Of a stretch of DNA of 64,000 nt, positions 27,261 through 35,810 are shown piece by piece; the stretch's first letter is position 1, and each line of letters begins with the position of its first letter. The notes beneath the pieces are model-generated. The model was given only the letters and a program-made list of their open reading frames with translations. It ran no database searches and was not told the origin of the DNA. The translations under genes were made by a program, and so were the position numbers. The DNA comes from CAYJAD01 sp964370675 (lineage in GTDB: Bacteria; Desulfobacterota; Desulfovibrionia; Desulfovibrionales; Desulfovibrionaceae), in NCBI GenBank assembly GCA_964370675.1, contig CAYJKC010000005.1, positions 32,398-96,397 on the forward strand. Direction: 5' to 3'.

Positions 27261-27911
27261 ATGGACGGATTTGTTTCACTCAACACTTATTCCAAGACAA
27301 CATTGCCTGGGCGCATGGATTTTGTTCAGGCCATCACTGGAGCATTACTTGCCGTATTTACCTTAGTACACTTACTTTTTGTAAGTACAGTACTAATTAC
27401 TCCTGGTCTTATGGATAGCCTTGGCTGGCTTTTAGAAGAATTATACCTTGCTCAAATAGGTGGACCATTGATTTTATTAATTATGGTCATTCACTTCATC
27501 ATTGCTGCTAGAAAAATGCCCTTCCACGTAGGATCTCTACCAACTTATTTCAAACATGCCAAAAGTATGCGTCATTGTGACACTTGGCTTTGGTTAGTAC
27601 AAGTAATAACAGCCATCATGCTTTTAGTTATGGTTACAAGCCATATAATTGTTGTGATGTATTCCCTACCCATTACGGCAGAAAGCTCTGCCATGCGCGA
27701 GCAAGGTGGATGGACCCCATTTTATATTGTTTTATTAATTTGTGTAGGTTTGCACCTTGGTATTGGATTATTTCGTATTGGGGTTAAGTATGGATATATT
27801 ACCGATAGCACCAGAGCACTTTGGACCAAACGTACTTGGTATCTTATCCTTGCCTATGTGGGGCTTGGGCTTTTGACCATGATTCGTTTTCATTTTATTA
27901 ATGTAAGTTAA
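27261..27911 (+). CDS. frdC: Fumarate reductase diheme cytochrome b subunit FrdC
   Basis: A 216-residue membrane protein with five hydrophobic helices, of the Wolinella-type diheme quinol:fumarate reductase. Four histidines placed to ligate two hemes b are seen: H37 (LVHLLF), H78 (VIHFII), H128 (TSHIIV) and H165 (GLHLGIG). It anchors FrdAB and exchanges electrons with menaquinone. An in-frame ATG exists 108 bases upstream, but GGGGG directly before the ATG at 27261 and the MDGFVSL start typical of this subunit fix the start here. It leads frdC-frdA-frdB, with 20 bases before frdA. Confidence 0.92.
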   Translation: MDGFVSLNTYSKTTLPGRMDFVQAITGALLAVFTLVHLLFVSTVLITPGLMDSLGWLLEELYLAQIGGPLILLIMVIHFIIAARKMPFHVGSLPTYFKHAKSMRHCDTWLWLVQVITAIMLLVMVTSHIIVVMYSLPITAESSAMREQGGWTPFYIVLLICVGLHLGIGLFRIGVKYGYITDSTRALWTKRTWYLILAYVGLGLLTMIRFHFINVS

Positions 27912-27931
27912 GCCAACTAGAAGGAGAGCGC

Positions 27932-29788
27932 ATGCGAATTTTTCAAACCGACCTTTTGTGCATGGGAGCTGGCCTTGCTGGTGAACGTGTGGCAGTAGAA
28001 GCCGCACAAGCAGGCTTTGACGTTATATGTCTTTCTGTTGTTCCACCCAAACGTTCACACTCATCCGCTGCCATGGGTGGCATGCAAGCAGCTCTTGGTA
28101 ATTCTGCCATGAGTCAAGGTGATTGCCCCGACGTACACTTTACTGACACAGTCAAAGGTTCTGACTGGGGATGCGACCAAGAAGTGGCGCGTATTTTTGC
28201 TAATTCTGCCCCCATTGCCATGCGCGAAATGGCTTGGATGGGTGTGCCTTGGAGTCGGGTTGAGCCGGGTAAGCACACTTATTATAAAGGTGGAAAACCC
28301 TTTGAAGCTGAAGAGCTTGAAGAAAAACGCGGACTTATTCACTCACGCGCCTTTGGTGGTACTGCTAAATGGCGCACTTGTTATACCTCTGACGGAACAG
28401 GACACTCAGTTCTTTTTACCTTAGATAATAGGTTATTGCAGCTTGGCGTAGCTGTGCATGATCGCATGCAGGCTGAAGCCCTCATCCATGATGGAGAAAC
28501 CTGCACCGGCTGTATTTGTCGCTGCTTACGCACTGGTGAGCTGGTGGTATATCGTGCTAAGGTTACGCTTATTGCCACCGGTGGTTATGGGCGTATTTAT
28601 CCTGCCACCACCAATGCCGTCATATGCGATGGTGGCGGACAAATTACTGCTCTTGATACGGGTTGCGTTGCTCTTGGCAATATGGAGGCTGTGCAATTTC
28701 ACCCTACAGGCACAGTACCTACAGATATCTTGGTTACTGAAGGTTGCCGCGGAGATGGCGGTACATTGCTTGATGTTAATGAATACCGCTTTATGCCTGA
28801 CTATGAACCAGAAAAAGCTGAGCTTGCTTCGCGCGATGTTGTTTCAAGGCATATGCTAACCCACATTAAAAAAGGTCTTGGGGTCAAAAGCCCCTATGGC
28901 GAACATTTATGGCTTGATATTCGCCACCTTGGTGAAAAGCACATCACAACTAACCTACGTGAAGTGTATGATATTTCAACAAAGTTCCTTGGTGTTAACC
29001 CCATTAATCAGCTCATACCAGTACGCCCCACTCATCACTATAGCATGGGCGGTGTGCGTACCAATAAAGATGGTGCAGCATATGGTCTTAAAGGCTTATT
29101 TTCTGCTGGTGAGGCCGCTTGTTGGGATATGCATGGTTTTAATCGCCTTGGCGGAAACTCCCTTGCAGAAACTGTTGTGGCAGGACGTGTGGTTGGCAAA
29201 AAAATTGTTGAATATTTACAAGGATATGAAACATCATTTAGCACTTTGGCTGCAAATCAAGCCCACACTCAAGTGGCTGAACGCATTAATAACATGGTTA
29301 ATGGGCGTAATGGCAGAGAAAATTGTTATGAACTACGTTCACTTATGTTTAAAACCATGATGGATAATGTGGGTATTTTCCGCAATGGCAAAGACTTACA
29401 AAAAGCTGTTGATGAATTGCAAGAGCTTTTAGAGCGTTCAAAAAATATTGCCTTAAGCGGTCATAATCAAGGTTTTAATCCTGAGCTTTCCATGGCTTTG
29501 CGCATTAGCGGCATGATTAAACTTGGAATTTGCACAGCATATGGTGCACTTATGCGAACTGAAAGCCGTGGTGCTCATGCTAGAGAAGACTACCCTGACC
29601 GTGATGATACCAAGTGGCTTAATCGCACACTGGCAGTTTGGAAAGAAGGCGATAGCCTACCTACATTAAGCTATGAAGATGCCACCCCTTGGTATGAAAT
29701 TCCTCCGGGAGAGCGTGGCTATGGTGGTGGAAGCATTATTGAAGCCCCAATACCTCAAGATAAAATACGCCCCTTTGGCGGCGCATAA
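27932..29788 (+). CDS. frdA: Fumarate reductase/succinate dehydrogenase flavoprotein subunit FrdA
   Basis: 618 residues. The N-terminal dinucleotide-binding loop is MGAGLAGERVAVEAA. His43 in RSHSSAAMGG matches the histidine that binds FAD covalently in the Wolinella enzyme. Later family blocks are FHPTGTVPTDILVTEGCRGDGG and HYSMGGVRTN. It reduces fumarate to succinate, or the reverse, at the cytoplasmic face of the membrane. AGGAGAG lies directly upstream of the start. The C terminus ends YGGGSIIEAPIPQDKIRPFG. It is the second gene of frdCAB. Confidence 0.96.
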   Translation: MRIFQTDLLCMGAGLAGERVAVEAAQAGFDVICLSVVPPKRSHSSAAMGGMQAALGNSAMSQGDCPDVHFTDTVKGSDWGCDQEVARIFANSAPIAMREMAWMGVPWSRVEPGKHTYYKGGKPFEAEELEEKRGLIHSRAFGGTAKWRTCYTSDGTGHSVLFTLDNRLLQLGVAVHDRMQAEALIHDGETCTGCICRCLRTGELVVYRAKVTLIATGGYGRIYPATTNAVICDGGGQITALDTGCVALGNMEAVQFHPTGTVPTDILVTEGCRGDGGTLLDVNEYRFMPDYEPEKAELASRDVVSRHMLTHIKKGLGVKSPYGEHLWLDIRHLGEKHITTNLREVYDISTKFLGVNPINQLIPVRPTHHYSMGGVRTNKDGAAYGLKGLFSAGEAACWDMHGFNRLGGNSLAETVVAGRVVGKKIVEYLQGYETSFSTLAANQAHTQVAERINNMVNGRNGRENCYELRSLMFKTMMDNVGIFRNGKDLQKAVDELQELLERSKNIALSGHNQGFNPELSMALRISGMIKLGICTAYGALMRTESRGAHAREDYPDRDDTKWLNRTLAVWKEGDSLPTLSYEDATPWYEIPPGERGYGGGSIIEAPIPQDKIRPFGGA

Positions 29789-29806
29789 AGCACGGAGATA
29801 AATTTT

Positions 29807-30589
29807 ATGGGACGCACTCTACATATTGAAATCATGCGCTATAATCCTTTGGATCCACAAAGTATACCGCATATGCAATCCTTCTACTTAGAAGAACACC
29901 CTAGTATGACTCTCTTTGTGGCTCTTATGCAATTGCGCGAAACAAAAGACCCTACTTTACAATTTGACTTTTGTTGCCGCGCAGGCATTTGTGGCTCATG
30001 CGGCATGGTTATTAATGGACGACCTGGTCTTGCTTGCTCTACTCAAACCAAAAACCTGCCAGACCATTTTACCTTACATCCTTTACCAATATTTAAACTT
30101 ATTGGAGACTTATCCGTTGATACAGGCACATGGTTTCGCAATGTAGGCACAAAACTTGAAACGTGGATTCACAATCAAAAACCCTTTGATGAAAATGCCA
30201 TTGAAGAACCCATGACTAACAGTTTAGCTACAGAAATTTTTGAGCTTGATCGTTGTATTGAATGTGGCTGCTGTATAGCCGCTTGTGGTACGGCACGCAT
30301 GCGCGAAGATTTCCTAGGCGCAACTAGCATTAATCGCATGGCACGATTTTATATTGACCCACGCGATGAGCGTGATAAAAAAGATTTTTACGAACTTATT
30401 GGTAATGATCAAGGTGTCTTTGGCTGTATGGGCTTATTGGCTTGCCAAGATGTATGCCCAAAACAACTGCCCTTGCAAGATCAATTGGGCATTATGCGCC
30501 GCATGTTAACTCTTGAATCTGTGAAAGGCATTGTGCCTGAAAAACTACGTAATCTTATGGCAAACCCCTGTTCATGCCATAAGAAGTAG
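29807..30589 (+). CDS. frdB: Fumarate reductase iron-sulfur subunit FrdB
   Basis: A 260-residue protein carrying three clusters that link FAD to the hemes. The [2Fe-2S] site is CCRAGICGSCG plus the later Cys in PGLACS. The other clusters are carried by CIECGCCIAAC and CMGLLACQDVCPK. GGAG precedes the ATG by a short A/T spacer. The order frdC-frdA-frdB matches epsilonproteobacterial and Desulfovibrio diheme enzymes. Malic enzyme follows after 37 bases and may share the transcript, which would link malate, pyruvate and the fumarate branch. Confidence 0.96.
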   Translation: MGRTLHIEIMRYNPLDPQSIPHMQSFYLEEHPSMTLFVALMQLRETKDPTLQFDFCCRAGICGSCGMVINGRPGLACSTQTKNLPDHFTLHPLPIFKLIGDLSVDTGTWFRNVGTKLETWIHNQKPFDENAIEEPMTNSLATEIFELDRCIECGCCIAACGTARMREDFLGATSINRMARFYIDPRDERDKKDFYELIGNDQGVFGCMGLLACQDVCPKQLPLQDQLGIMRRMLTLESVKGIVPEKLRNLMANPCSCHKK

Positions 30590-30626
30590 CTATTTAAAAA
30601 TTTTATTAATTTGTTGAGGTAAACCC

Positions 30627-31937
30627 ATGACTCTGTACACCAAGGAAGAAGCATTAGCATATCACGAATTACCCCGTCGCGGCAAAGTAGAGGTGCTACC
30701 CACTAAACCTTGCTCCACTCAAAAAGATCTTTCCATGGCATATTCACCTGGTGTTGCCGAGGCTTGCCTTGCTATTCATGCCGATGAAAGCATGGTTGAT
30801 GTTTACACAGGTCGAGCTAATTTAGTAGCCGTTGTGTCTAATGGTACAGCTGTGTTAGGTCTTGGTAACATTGGTCCCAAAGCAGGTAAACCTGTTATGG
30901 AGGGCAAGGGCGTACTTTTTAAGATGTTTGCTGATGTTGACGTATATGACATCAACCTTGCCGAAAATGACCCTAGCAAGTTATGCGAAATTATTAAGGC
31001 TATGGAGCCAACCTTTGGTGGCATTAACCTTGAAGACATTAAAGCACCGGAATGCTTCTATATTGAGGAAAGATTACGCCAAGAAATGAATATTCCGGTA
31101 TTTCACGACGACCAACACGGTACAGCAGTTATTTCTGCAGCTGGGCTTATTAATGCTTGTGAAATTACTAAACGCCAAATTGCTGATTGCAAAGTGGTTA
31201 TTTCAGGAGCAGGAGCAGCAGCCATTGCTTGTGCTAACCTTTATATGACTATGGGTGTTAAACGTGAAAATATATTTATGTTTGATTCTCGTGGTTTAAT
31301 TCATGCTAAGCGCAATGACCTCAATAAATACAAAGAACAATATGCCCAAGCTGACGATTGCTCTTTAACAGATGCCCTTAAAGGTGCAGATGTTTTTCTT
31401 GGTCTTTCTGTTAAAGGGTTATTAAGTAAAGAAATGGTAAAAAGCATGGCCCCGCAACCCATACTCTTTGCTTGCGCTAACCCTGACCCAGAAATTAGTT
31501 ATGCTGATGCAAAAGAAGCCGTGCCTGATTGCATTATGGCAACCGGTCGTTCTGACTATCCTAATCAAATTAACAATGTATCTGGCTTTCCATTTCTCTT
31601 TCGTGGAGCATTAGATGTTGGAGCATCGCAAATTAATGAGGAAATGAAAATAGCTGCTGCCAAAGCCTTGGCAGAGCTTGCCAAAGAACCTGTGCCACAA
31701 TCTGTTATTGATGCCTATGGTGGCACAAGCTTTACCTATGGTATTGATTACGTTATCCCAAAACCCCTAGATCCACGCATTATTGAATGGGAAACTCCAG
31801 CTGTAGCCCAAGCTGCCATGGATTCTGGCATAGCAAGCCGCCCCATTAAAGATATGCAAGCTTATCGTAAAAGCCTTGTGGAACGTGTTAATGCCTGCAG
31901 TAAGCGCGCTGAAGCTTTGTATAAAAGTTATTTATAA
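30627..31937 (+). CDS. Malic enzyme (oxaloacetate-decarboxylating malate dehydrogenase), short form
   Basis: 436 residues, the length of the bacterial malic enzyme without the phosphotransacetylase-like C-terminal domain. Motifs: AYSPGVAEACLAI, the metal-binding FHDDQHGTAVISAAG and the nucleotide-binding ISGAGAAAIACANLY, then SGFPFLFRGALDVGA. It oxidatively decarboxylates malate to pyruvate and CO2 with NAD or NADP; the cofactor cannot be called with certainty. GAGG lies nine bases before the ATG. Placed directly after frdCAB, it connects the C4 branch to pyruvate and PFOR. A hairpin follows its stop codon. Confidence 0.93.
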   Translation: MTLYTKEEALAYHELPRRGKVEVLPTKPCSTQKDLSMAYSPGVAEACLAIHADESMVDVYTGRANLVAVVSNGTAVLGLGNIGPKAGKPVMEGKGVLFKMFADVDVYDINLAENDPSKLCEIIKAMEPTFGGINLEDIKAPECFYIEERLRQEMNIPVFHDDQHGTAVISAAGLINACEITKRQIADCKVVISGAGAAAIACANLYMTMGVKRENIFMFDSRGLIHAKRNDLNKYKEQYAQADDCSLTDALKGADVFLGLSVKGLLSKEMVKSMAPQPILFACANPDPEISYADAKEAVPDCIMATGRSDYPNQINNVSGFPFLFRGALDVGASQINEEMKIAAAKALAELAKEPVPQSVIDAYGGTSFTYGIDYVIPKPLDPRIIEWETPAVAQAAMDSGIASRPIKDMQAYRKSLVERVNACSKRAEALYKSYL

Positions 31938-31944
31938 TTGTTTT

Positions 31945-31969
31945 AAGGGGTGAGCTAAGCTTACCCCTT
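31945..31969 (+). terminator. Hairpin after the frd-malic enzyme operon
   Basis: AAGGGGTGAGC (31945-31955) pairs with GCTTACCCCTT (31959-31969) through 11 bp including one G-T pair. The T tract after it is poor, so termination may be partial or assisted. Confidence 0.6.
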
Positions 31970-32100
31970 GCTCTCCCTAATTCCATTAGGCATGCATTTA
32001 AAAATTATTTATTACAAAGTGACTTAAAAATGACTTTGTGGTTTTTATTGAGTTTCTTTGAAAGTTAATATTTTTTTGCCGCAGGGTATTTTTTAATATG

Positions 32101-32139
32101 TTACTATACTTTAATATCAATCAATTGATATTCAAGTAA
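32101..32139. promoter_or_regulatory. Palindromic operator candidate upstream of the tandem ABM gene
   Basis: A perfect 8-bp inverted repeat, AATATCAA (32113-32120) and TTGATATT (32125-32132), with a TCAA spacer. It sits inside a longer imperfect symmetry (TTACT...AGTAA) and just beside TATACT (32105-32110), a possible -10. A dimeric regulator such as MarR or HxlR type could bind; none is encoded nearby. Confidence 0.5.
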
Positions 32140-32155
32140 CTTAAGGAAAAGAGTA

Positions 32156-32803
32156 ATGATTTCTAAAAAAATTATTTTAGCAGGTCATGCTATAGCTAAA
32201 ACAGACAAAATTACCCTAGCTCATGACATGCTTGCTGAATTTTTGAAATTAAATACAGCAGAAGTCGGGTGTGAACTATGCACTTTGCATATAAATACAA
32301 AAAACAATAATCACTTTATGGTCTATGAAATATGGAAAGACAAAGAAGCTTGGCTTAAACATAGGAACTTAAACCATGTTGAAGATTTCCTTGCTAGTTA
32401 TCAAAATCTTTTTGAAGAAATGTATTTTACAACCTATCATAATGTCCATGATGATGGTGTCTACAAATATGGAAGCTTAACTTCTTTTTCAAAAAAAATT
32501 GCTGTTTTAGCATATGCTACAGCTCATGCTGGAAAAATAGACGCAGCAAAGAAGAGTTTAGCATTATTTCTGCAAAAGAATAGGCAAGAGCCAGGTTGCA
32601 TGTATAGTTCTTTACAAATAGAGCATGATAATCCAAACCAGTTCATGGTCTATGAAGTATGGGAAAATCAAGAAGCATTTTTTAAGCATTTATCACAAGA
32701 ACACTGTTCAGAAATGTCTGTTATACATAAAGAGTTCATGGACAATGTAAAACTAGACACTTTTTCTTGTCACCATATAGAATTACATGGACTAATGGCT
32801 TAA
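32156..32803 (+). CDS. Tandem antibiotic-biosynthesis-monooxygenase (ABM) domain protein
   Basis: 215 residues made of two similar ferredoxin-like ABM domains (about 1-105 and 112-215). Each has the pattern of an N-terminal strand (IILAGHAIAKTDKI; IAVLAYATAHAGKI), an E-x-G-C segment (AEVGCELC; QEPGCMYS) and FMVYE-x-W (FMVYEIWKDKEAW; FMVYEVWENQEAF). Single ABM proteins act as quinol or heme monooxygenases or bind small ligands, and usually dimerise; this protein would be an internal dimer. AAGGA precedes the ATG. It stands alone behind a palindromic operator, which suggests induction by a small molecule. The reaction is unknown. Confidence 0.8.
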   Translation: MISKKIILAGHAIAKTDKITLAHDMLAEFLKLNTAEVGCELCTLHINTKNNNHFMVYEIWKDKEAWLKHRNLNHVEDFLASYQNLFEEMYFTTYHNVHDDGVYKYGSLTSFSKKIAVLAYATAHAGKIDAAKKSLALFLQKNRQEPGCMYSSLQIEHDNPNQFMVYEVWENQEAFFKHLSQEHCSEMSVIHKEFMDNVKLDTFSCHHIELHGLMA

Positions 32804-32870
32804 ATTAGTGATTTTTACACTTCTCCATATGGTCAATCTTTAGAAAAAACAGAACTCTGTAAAACATAGC

Positions 32871-33626
32871 TTAATCCGCAAGCCTATAGCCGCGCGGTGT
32901 CACCATGTATTTCTCTCCCAAAAACTTAGTATGCGAATTACCTATAATTAGAATTGAAAGCATATCTGCAGTTTCAGGATCAAAATCTTCTAAACTATGC
33001 AAAGCCACACTTTGATCAGAGCGATAAGCATTGCGTACTATCCCAAGAGGAGTATTAGGGCTTCGGTATTGCTTTGCTATTTCTAGTGCATCATATAAAT
33101 GCTGCTTTCTGCCACGCGAGCGTGGATTATAAATTACCAATACAAAATCACCAGAAAGGGCAGCATGCAACCTTTTAACGATGACTTCCCAAGGGGTTAA
33201 TAAATCGCTTAGGCTAATGCAGGCAAAGTCATGCATTAAAGGTGCACCAAGTAATGATGCAGCACCACAAAGAGCTGGAATACCGGGAATAATATCAATT
33301 TGCATATCTTGCAAAATACCTTGCTTTTGGGCAAGCTCAAGCACCAGACCAGACATCCCATAAATACCTGCATCTCCAGAACATACAATAGATGTTTGTA
33401 AACCTGATTTTGCTTTATCAATGGCTGCAAGACAACGCTCTTGCTCCTTACGCATGCCGGTGCTGATAATTTCTTTATCTTGTCGCAAAATCAAAGGAAC
33501 CATATTCACGTAGAGATCGTAGCCAACAATAACCTTGCTATCTGAAAGAGCATCAAATGCTACTGGTGGCAAAAGAGAAGCATCTCCGGGACCAAGACCA
33601 ACAACATGTAAAGGGGCAAATTTCAT
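32871..33626 (-). CDS. cbiH: Cobalt-factor III / precorrin-3B C17-methyltransferase
   Basis: A 251-residue SAM-dependent corrinoid methyltransferase that carries out ring contraction and C17 methylation on the way to cobalamin. Class III methyltransferase motifs: the N-terminal VVGLGPGDASLLPP, the ligand loop VCSGDAGIYGMSG, DIIPGIPALCGAASLLGAP and FVLVIYNPRSRGR. It is called cbiH rather than cobJ because it is coupled to cbiG, the marker of the anaerobic route. GGGAGG four bases upstream selects the ATG at 33626, which overlaps the cbiG stop by one base (TAATG). An earlier in-frame ATG overlaps that ribosome binding site and is unlikely. Confidence 0.9.
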   Translation of the reverse strand: MKFAPLHVVGLGPGDASLLPPVAFDALSDSKVIVGYDLYVNMVPLILRQDKEIISTGMRKEQERCLAAIDKAKSGLQTSIVCSGDAGIYGMSGLVLELAQKQGILQDMQIDIIPGIPALCGAASLLGAPLMHDFACISLSDLLTPWEVIVKRLHAALSGDFVLVIYNPRSRGRKQHLYDALEIAKQYRSPNTPLGIVRNAYRSDQSVALHSLEDFDPETADMLSILIIGNSHTKFLGEKYMVTPRGYRLAD

Positions 33627-34705
33627 TATACCTCCCATCCTTTAGTAGTAATATTCAGCACAGCAATGGCTATGGTAATTTTTTCAAAATATTTAATTTT
33701 TGATACAACTAGCTTTGCATTATCACCAGCGCCTAATAAGGCAGCGCCCTCACTTACACTAATACTTTCCACCTTAAAAAGCTTTGCTGCAGTTTTAGAT
33801 GGATTAAGACAGCGTACATTTGATAAATCGTACTCATCAAATAGGCGTAATGGCAAATCAAGTTCTTTAGCAGCATCAATTAATCCTTGTTCATCTTGCT
33901 TTATTTTAGCGCTGGCAAGACATGCAAGGGCACGTGGTTCAAATTTTTCTTTTGCCAAAGTTTGAGCAAGGGCATTTAATATTTCTTCCTTGCTTGTCCC
34001 TCGTTTGCAACCAACACCCACGCAAAGACTGGGCAGAGTTAAGCGTAAAAAATTTTCATTTTCTGGCAAAATTTTAATGTGCACACCAACACTTGGCAAG
34101 TTTAAACTCATGGTATCAAAGGACTTATGCATACTAATTCCAGCCCCTACCATTATGTGTGTATAAGCATCAAAAATATTTAAAGGGTCATAGAGTTGCA
34201 CAGCTTGCCTATGCAATAAAGCGGAATTTACATATTTTATTTTATCCCAATCAAGCACTATACAGCCAGTTTCTTTTGCAAGCATATCTATGGCTAAAGT
34301 GTTATGCAAGTCACTGGCTGTGGTAATAATGGCAGTGGTGTTATGACTTTTGGCAAGCTTTGTGGCAAGCTCATTAGCAAGCTCATTGCCGCCACCCCAA
34401 TGACCAGAAAGCAAACTTATGGCAAATTTTCCAAGTTCATCACAAACCACCACTGCTGGGTCTTGCCCTTTATGTACAAGATGCGGCGCTATAGAACGAA
34501 CAGCTATTCCTGTAGCTGTAATGAAAATATGCCCCTTATATTTATTAAATGTGTGTGCTAATAGTTGAGGCAAGCTTGAAAATGAATGCGTGCCCTCAGC
34601 ACGCATTTTTTCTGGCACATAGATATGCATCTCAAAATGAGTTGCAATGTTTTTAGCAAGGCTAAGGCCTTGTGACGTTAGGGCATAGCAGGCAATAGTT
34701 TGCAT
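33626..34705 (-). CDS. cbiG: Cobalt-precorrin-5A hydrolase CbiG
   Basis: 359 residues. The central block FITATGIAVRSIAPHLVHKG and the following SLLSGHWGGGNELA are characteristic of CbiG, which opens the ring A lactone and releases acetaldehyde in anaerobic cobalamin synthesis. The C-terminal domain (about 225-345) contains the conserved LCVGVGCKRGTSKEEI, ALACLASAKIKQDE and the terminal SVSEGAALLGAG segments. It is the first gene of cbiG-cbiH and overlaps cbiH by one base. Other cob/cbi genes are not in this window. Confidence 0.92.
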   Translation of the reverse strand: MQTIACYALTSQGLSLAKNIATHFEMHIYVPEKMRAEGTHSFSSLPQLLAHTFNKYKGHIFITATGIAVRSIAPHLVHKGQDPAVVVCDELGKFAISLLSGHWGGGNELANELATKLAKSHNTTAIITTASDLHNTLAIDMLAKETGCIVLDWDKIKYVNSALLHRQAVQLYDPLNIFDAYTHIMVGAGISMHKSFDTMSLNLPSVGVHIKILPENENFLRLTLPSLCVGVGCKRGTSKEEILNALAQTLAKEKFEPRALACLASAKIKQDEQGLIDAAKELDLPLRLFDEYDLSNVRCLNPSKTAAKLFKVESISVSEGAALLGAGDNAKLVVSKIKYFEKITIAIAVLNITTKGWEV

Positions 34706-34767
34706 AGTCTAAACCAAAGGCTAAGAGTGTTTTTAAGTTTTCTTACTATGAGCTTCCAAAAAATTAA

Positions 34768-34808
34768 ATAGCGGCAATGGCTTATTTTGAAGTAGCTATT
34801 GCCGCTAT
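34768..34808 (-). terminator. Intrinsic terminator of ldh
   Basis: A 15-bp stem with one G-T pair, arms 34768-34782 and 34794-34808, and an 11-base loop. On the minus strand it is followed by a T-rich run ending TTTTTT. Confidence 0.85.
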
Positions 34809-34833
34809 GAGTACTTTGTTTTTAACCGTTATT

Positions 34834-35784
34834 TTATATTTTTATACCATCAAAATATTCATTCAAAATAGAGCAAGAATGCTTAAATTTGGCAACTTCT
34901 TCAGATGTTAAATCAAGATCAATAATGCGCTCCACACCATTGCCATTGATAACGCATGGCATACCCGCAAATACACCAGTCTCACCATATTGATTATCCA
35001 TGCGTGAACTAACAGTAAGTATGCTATTTTCATTATTGAGAATGGCTTTAACAATTCTGATAATAGCCATGCCAATGCCATAATATGTGGCTTTTTTAGC
35101 TTCAATAATTTTTGCAGCTGAATGTAGTACATCATCAGCAATGCGCTCAAGTTCTTTAAAGCAAGCTTCTCCACCAGATTGCTCACAAATACTTAGCACT
35201 GATTTGGTGGCTATCATAGTTTGGCTCCAAGGAACAAATTCACTGTCACCATGTTCACCAATGACGTATCCATGTACATTTCTTGGATCTACTGAAAAAT
35301 AGTCACCCACAATATACTTAAGTCGGGCAGTGTCTAAGGTTGTTCCTGTACCTAAAACATGTCTTGCATCAAAGCCTGATAGCTCATAACAAACCCTTGT
35401 CATAATATCCACAGGGTTTGTGGCAATAATGAAAATACCCTTAAAACCAGATTTTACTATGGGTTCTACAATAGATCTAAACACATCCACATTGCGATTA
35501 AGCAAAGCAAGCCTTGTTTCGCCCACTTGCTGATTAACTCCTGCACAAAGCACACAAATATCTGCATCATTGCAATCAGCATATTCGCCTTGATATATCT
35601 TCATATTAGAACCGGCAAATGCTAGACCATGGTTTAAATCCATAGCTTCGCCCATGGCTCTTTTTTTATCTATATCAATTAAAACCAATTCATTGCATAA
35701 GCTTTCATTAAGGGCTGCATAGGCAAAGCTCATGCCCACCATGCCTGTTCCCACAAGTACAATTTTCTTTTTATCAATAATCAT
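34834..35784 (-). CDS. ldh: NAD-dependent L-lactate dehydrogenase
   Basis: A 316-residue lactate/malate dehydrogenase superfamily enzyme. The Rossmann loop is VGTGMVGMSFAYA. Active-site residues are R91 (GETR), R153, and H178 in GEHGDSEFVPW. The specificity position carries Gln (GVNQQVGETR) as in lactate dehydrogenases, where malate dehydrogenases have Arg, so pyruvate/lactate is the expected pair. It is cytoplasmic and NAD-linked, unlike the membrane-associated lactate dehydrogenases that Desulfovibrio uses to grow on lactate, and so suggests lactate formation or a reversible role. GGAG precedes the ATG. hemL ends 27 bases upstream; a terminator follows. Confidence 0.92.
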   Translation of the reverse strand: MIIDKKKIVLVGTGMVGMSFAYAALNESLCNELVLIDIDKKRAMGEAMDLNHGLAFAGSNMKIYQGEYADCNDADICVLCAGVNQQVGETRLALLNRNVDVFRSIVEPIVKSGFKGIFIIATNPVDIMTRVCYELSGFDARHVLGTGTTLDTARLKYIVGDYFSVDPRNVHGYVIGEHGDSEFVPWSQTMIATKSVLSICEQSGGEACFKELERIADDVLHSAAKIIEAKKATYYGIGMAIIRIVKAILNNENSILTVSSRMDNQYGETGVFAGMPCVINGNGVERIIDLDLTSEEVAKFKHSCSILNEYFDGIKI

Positions 35785-35810
35785 AAGACTCCACTAATAA
35801 TATACAGTAA

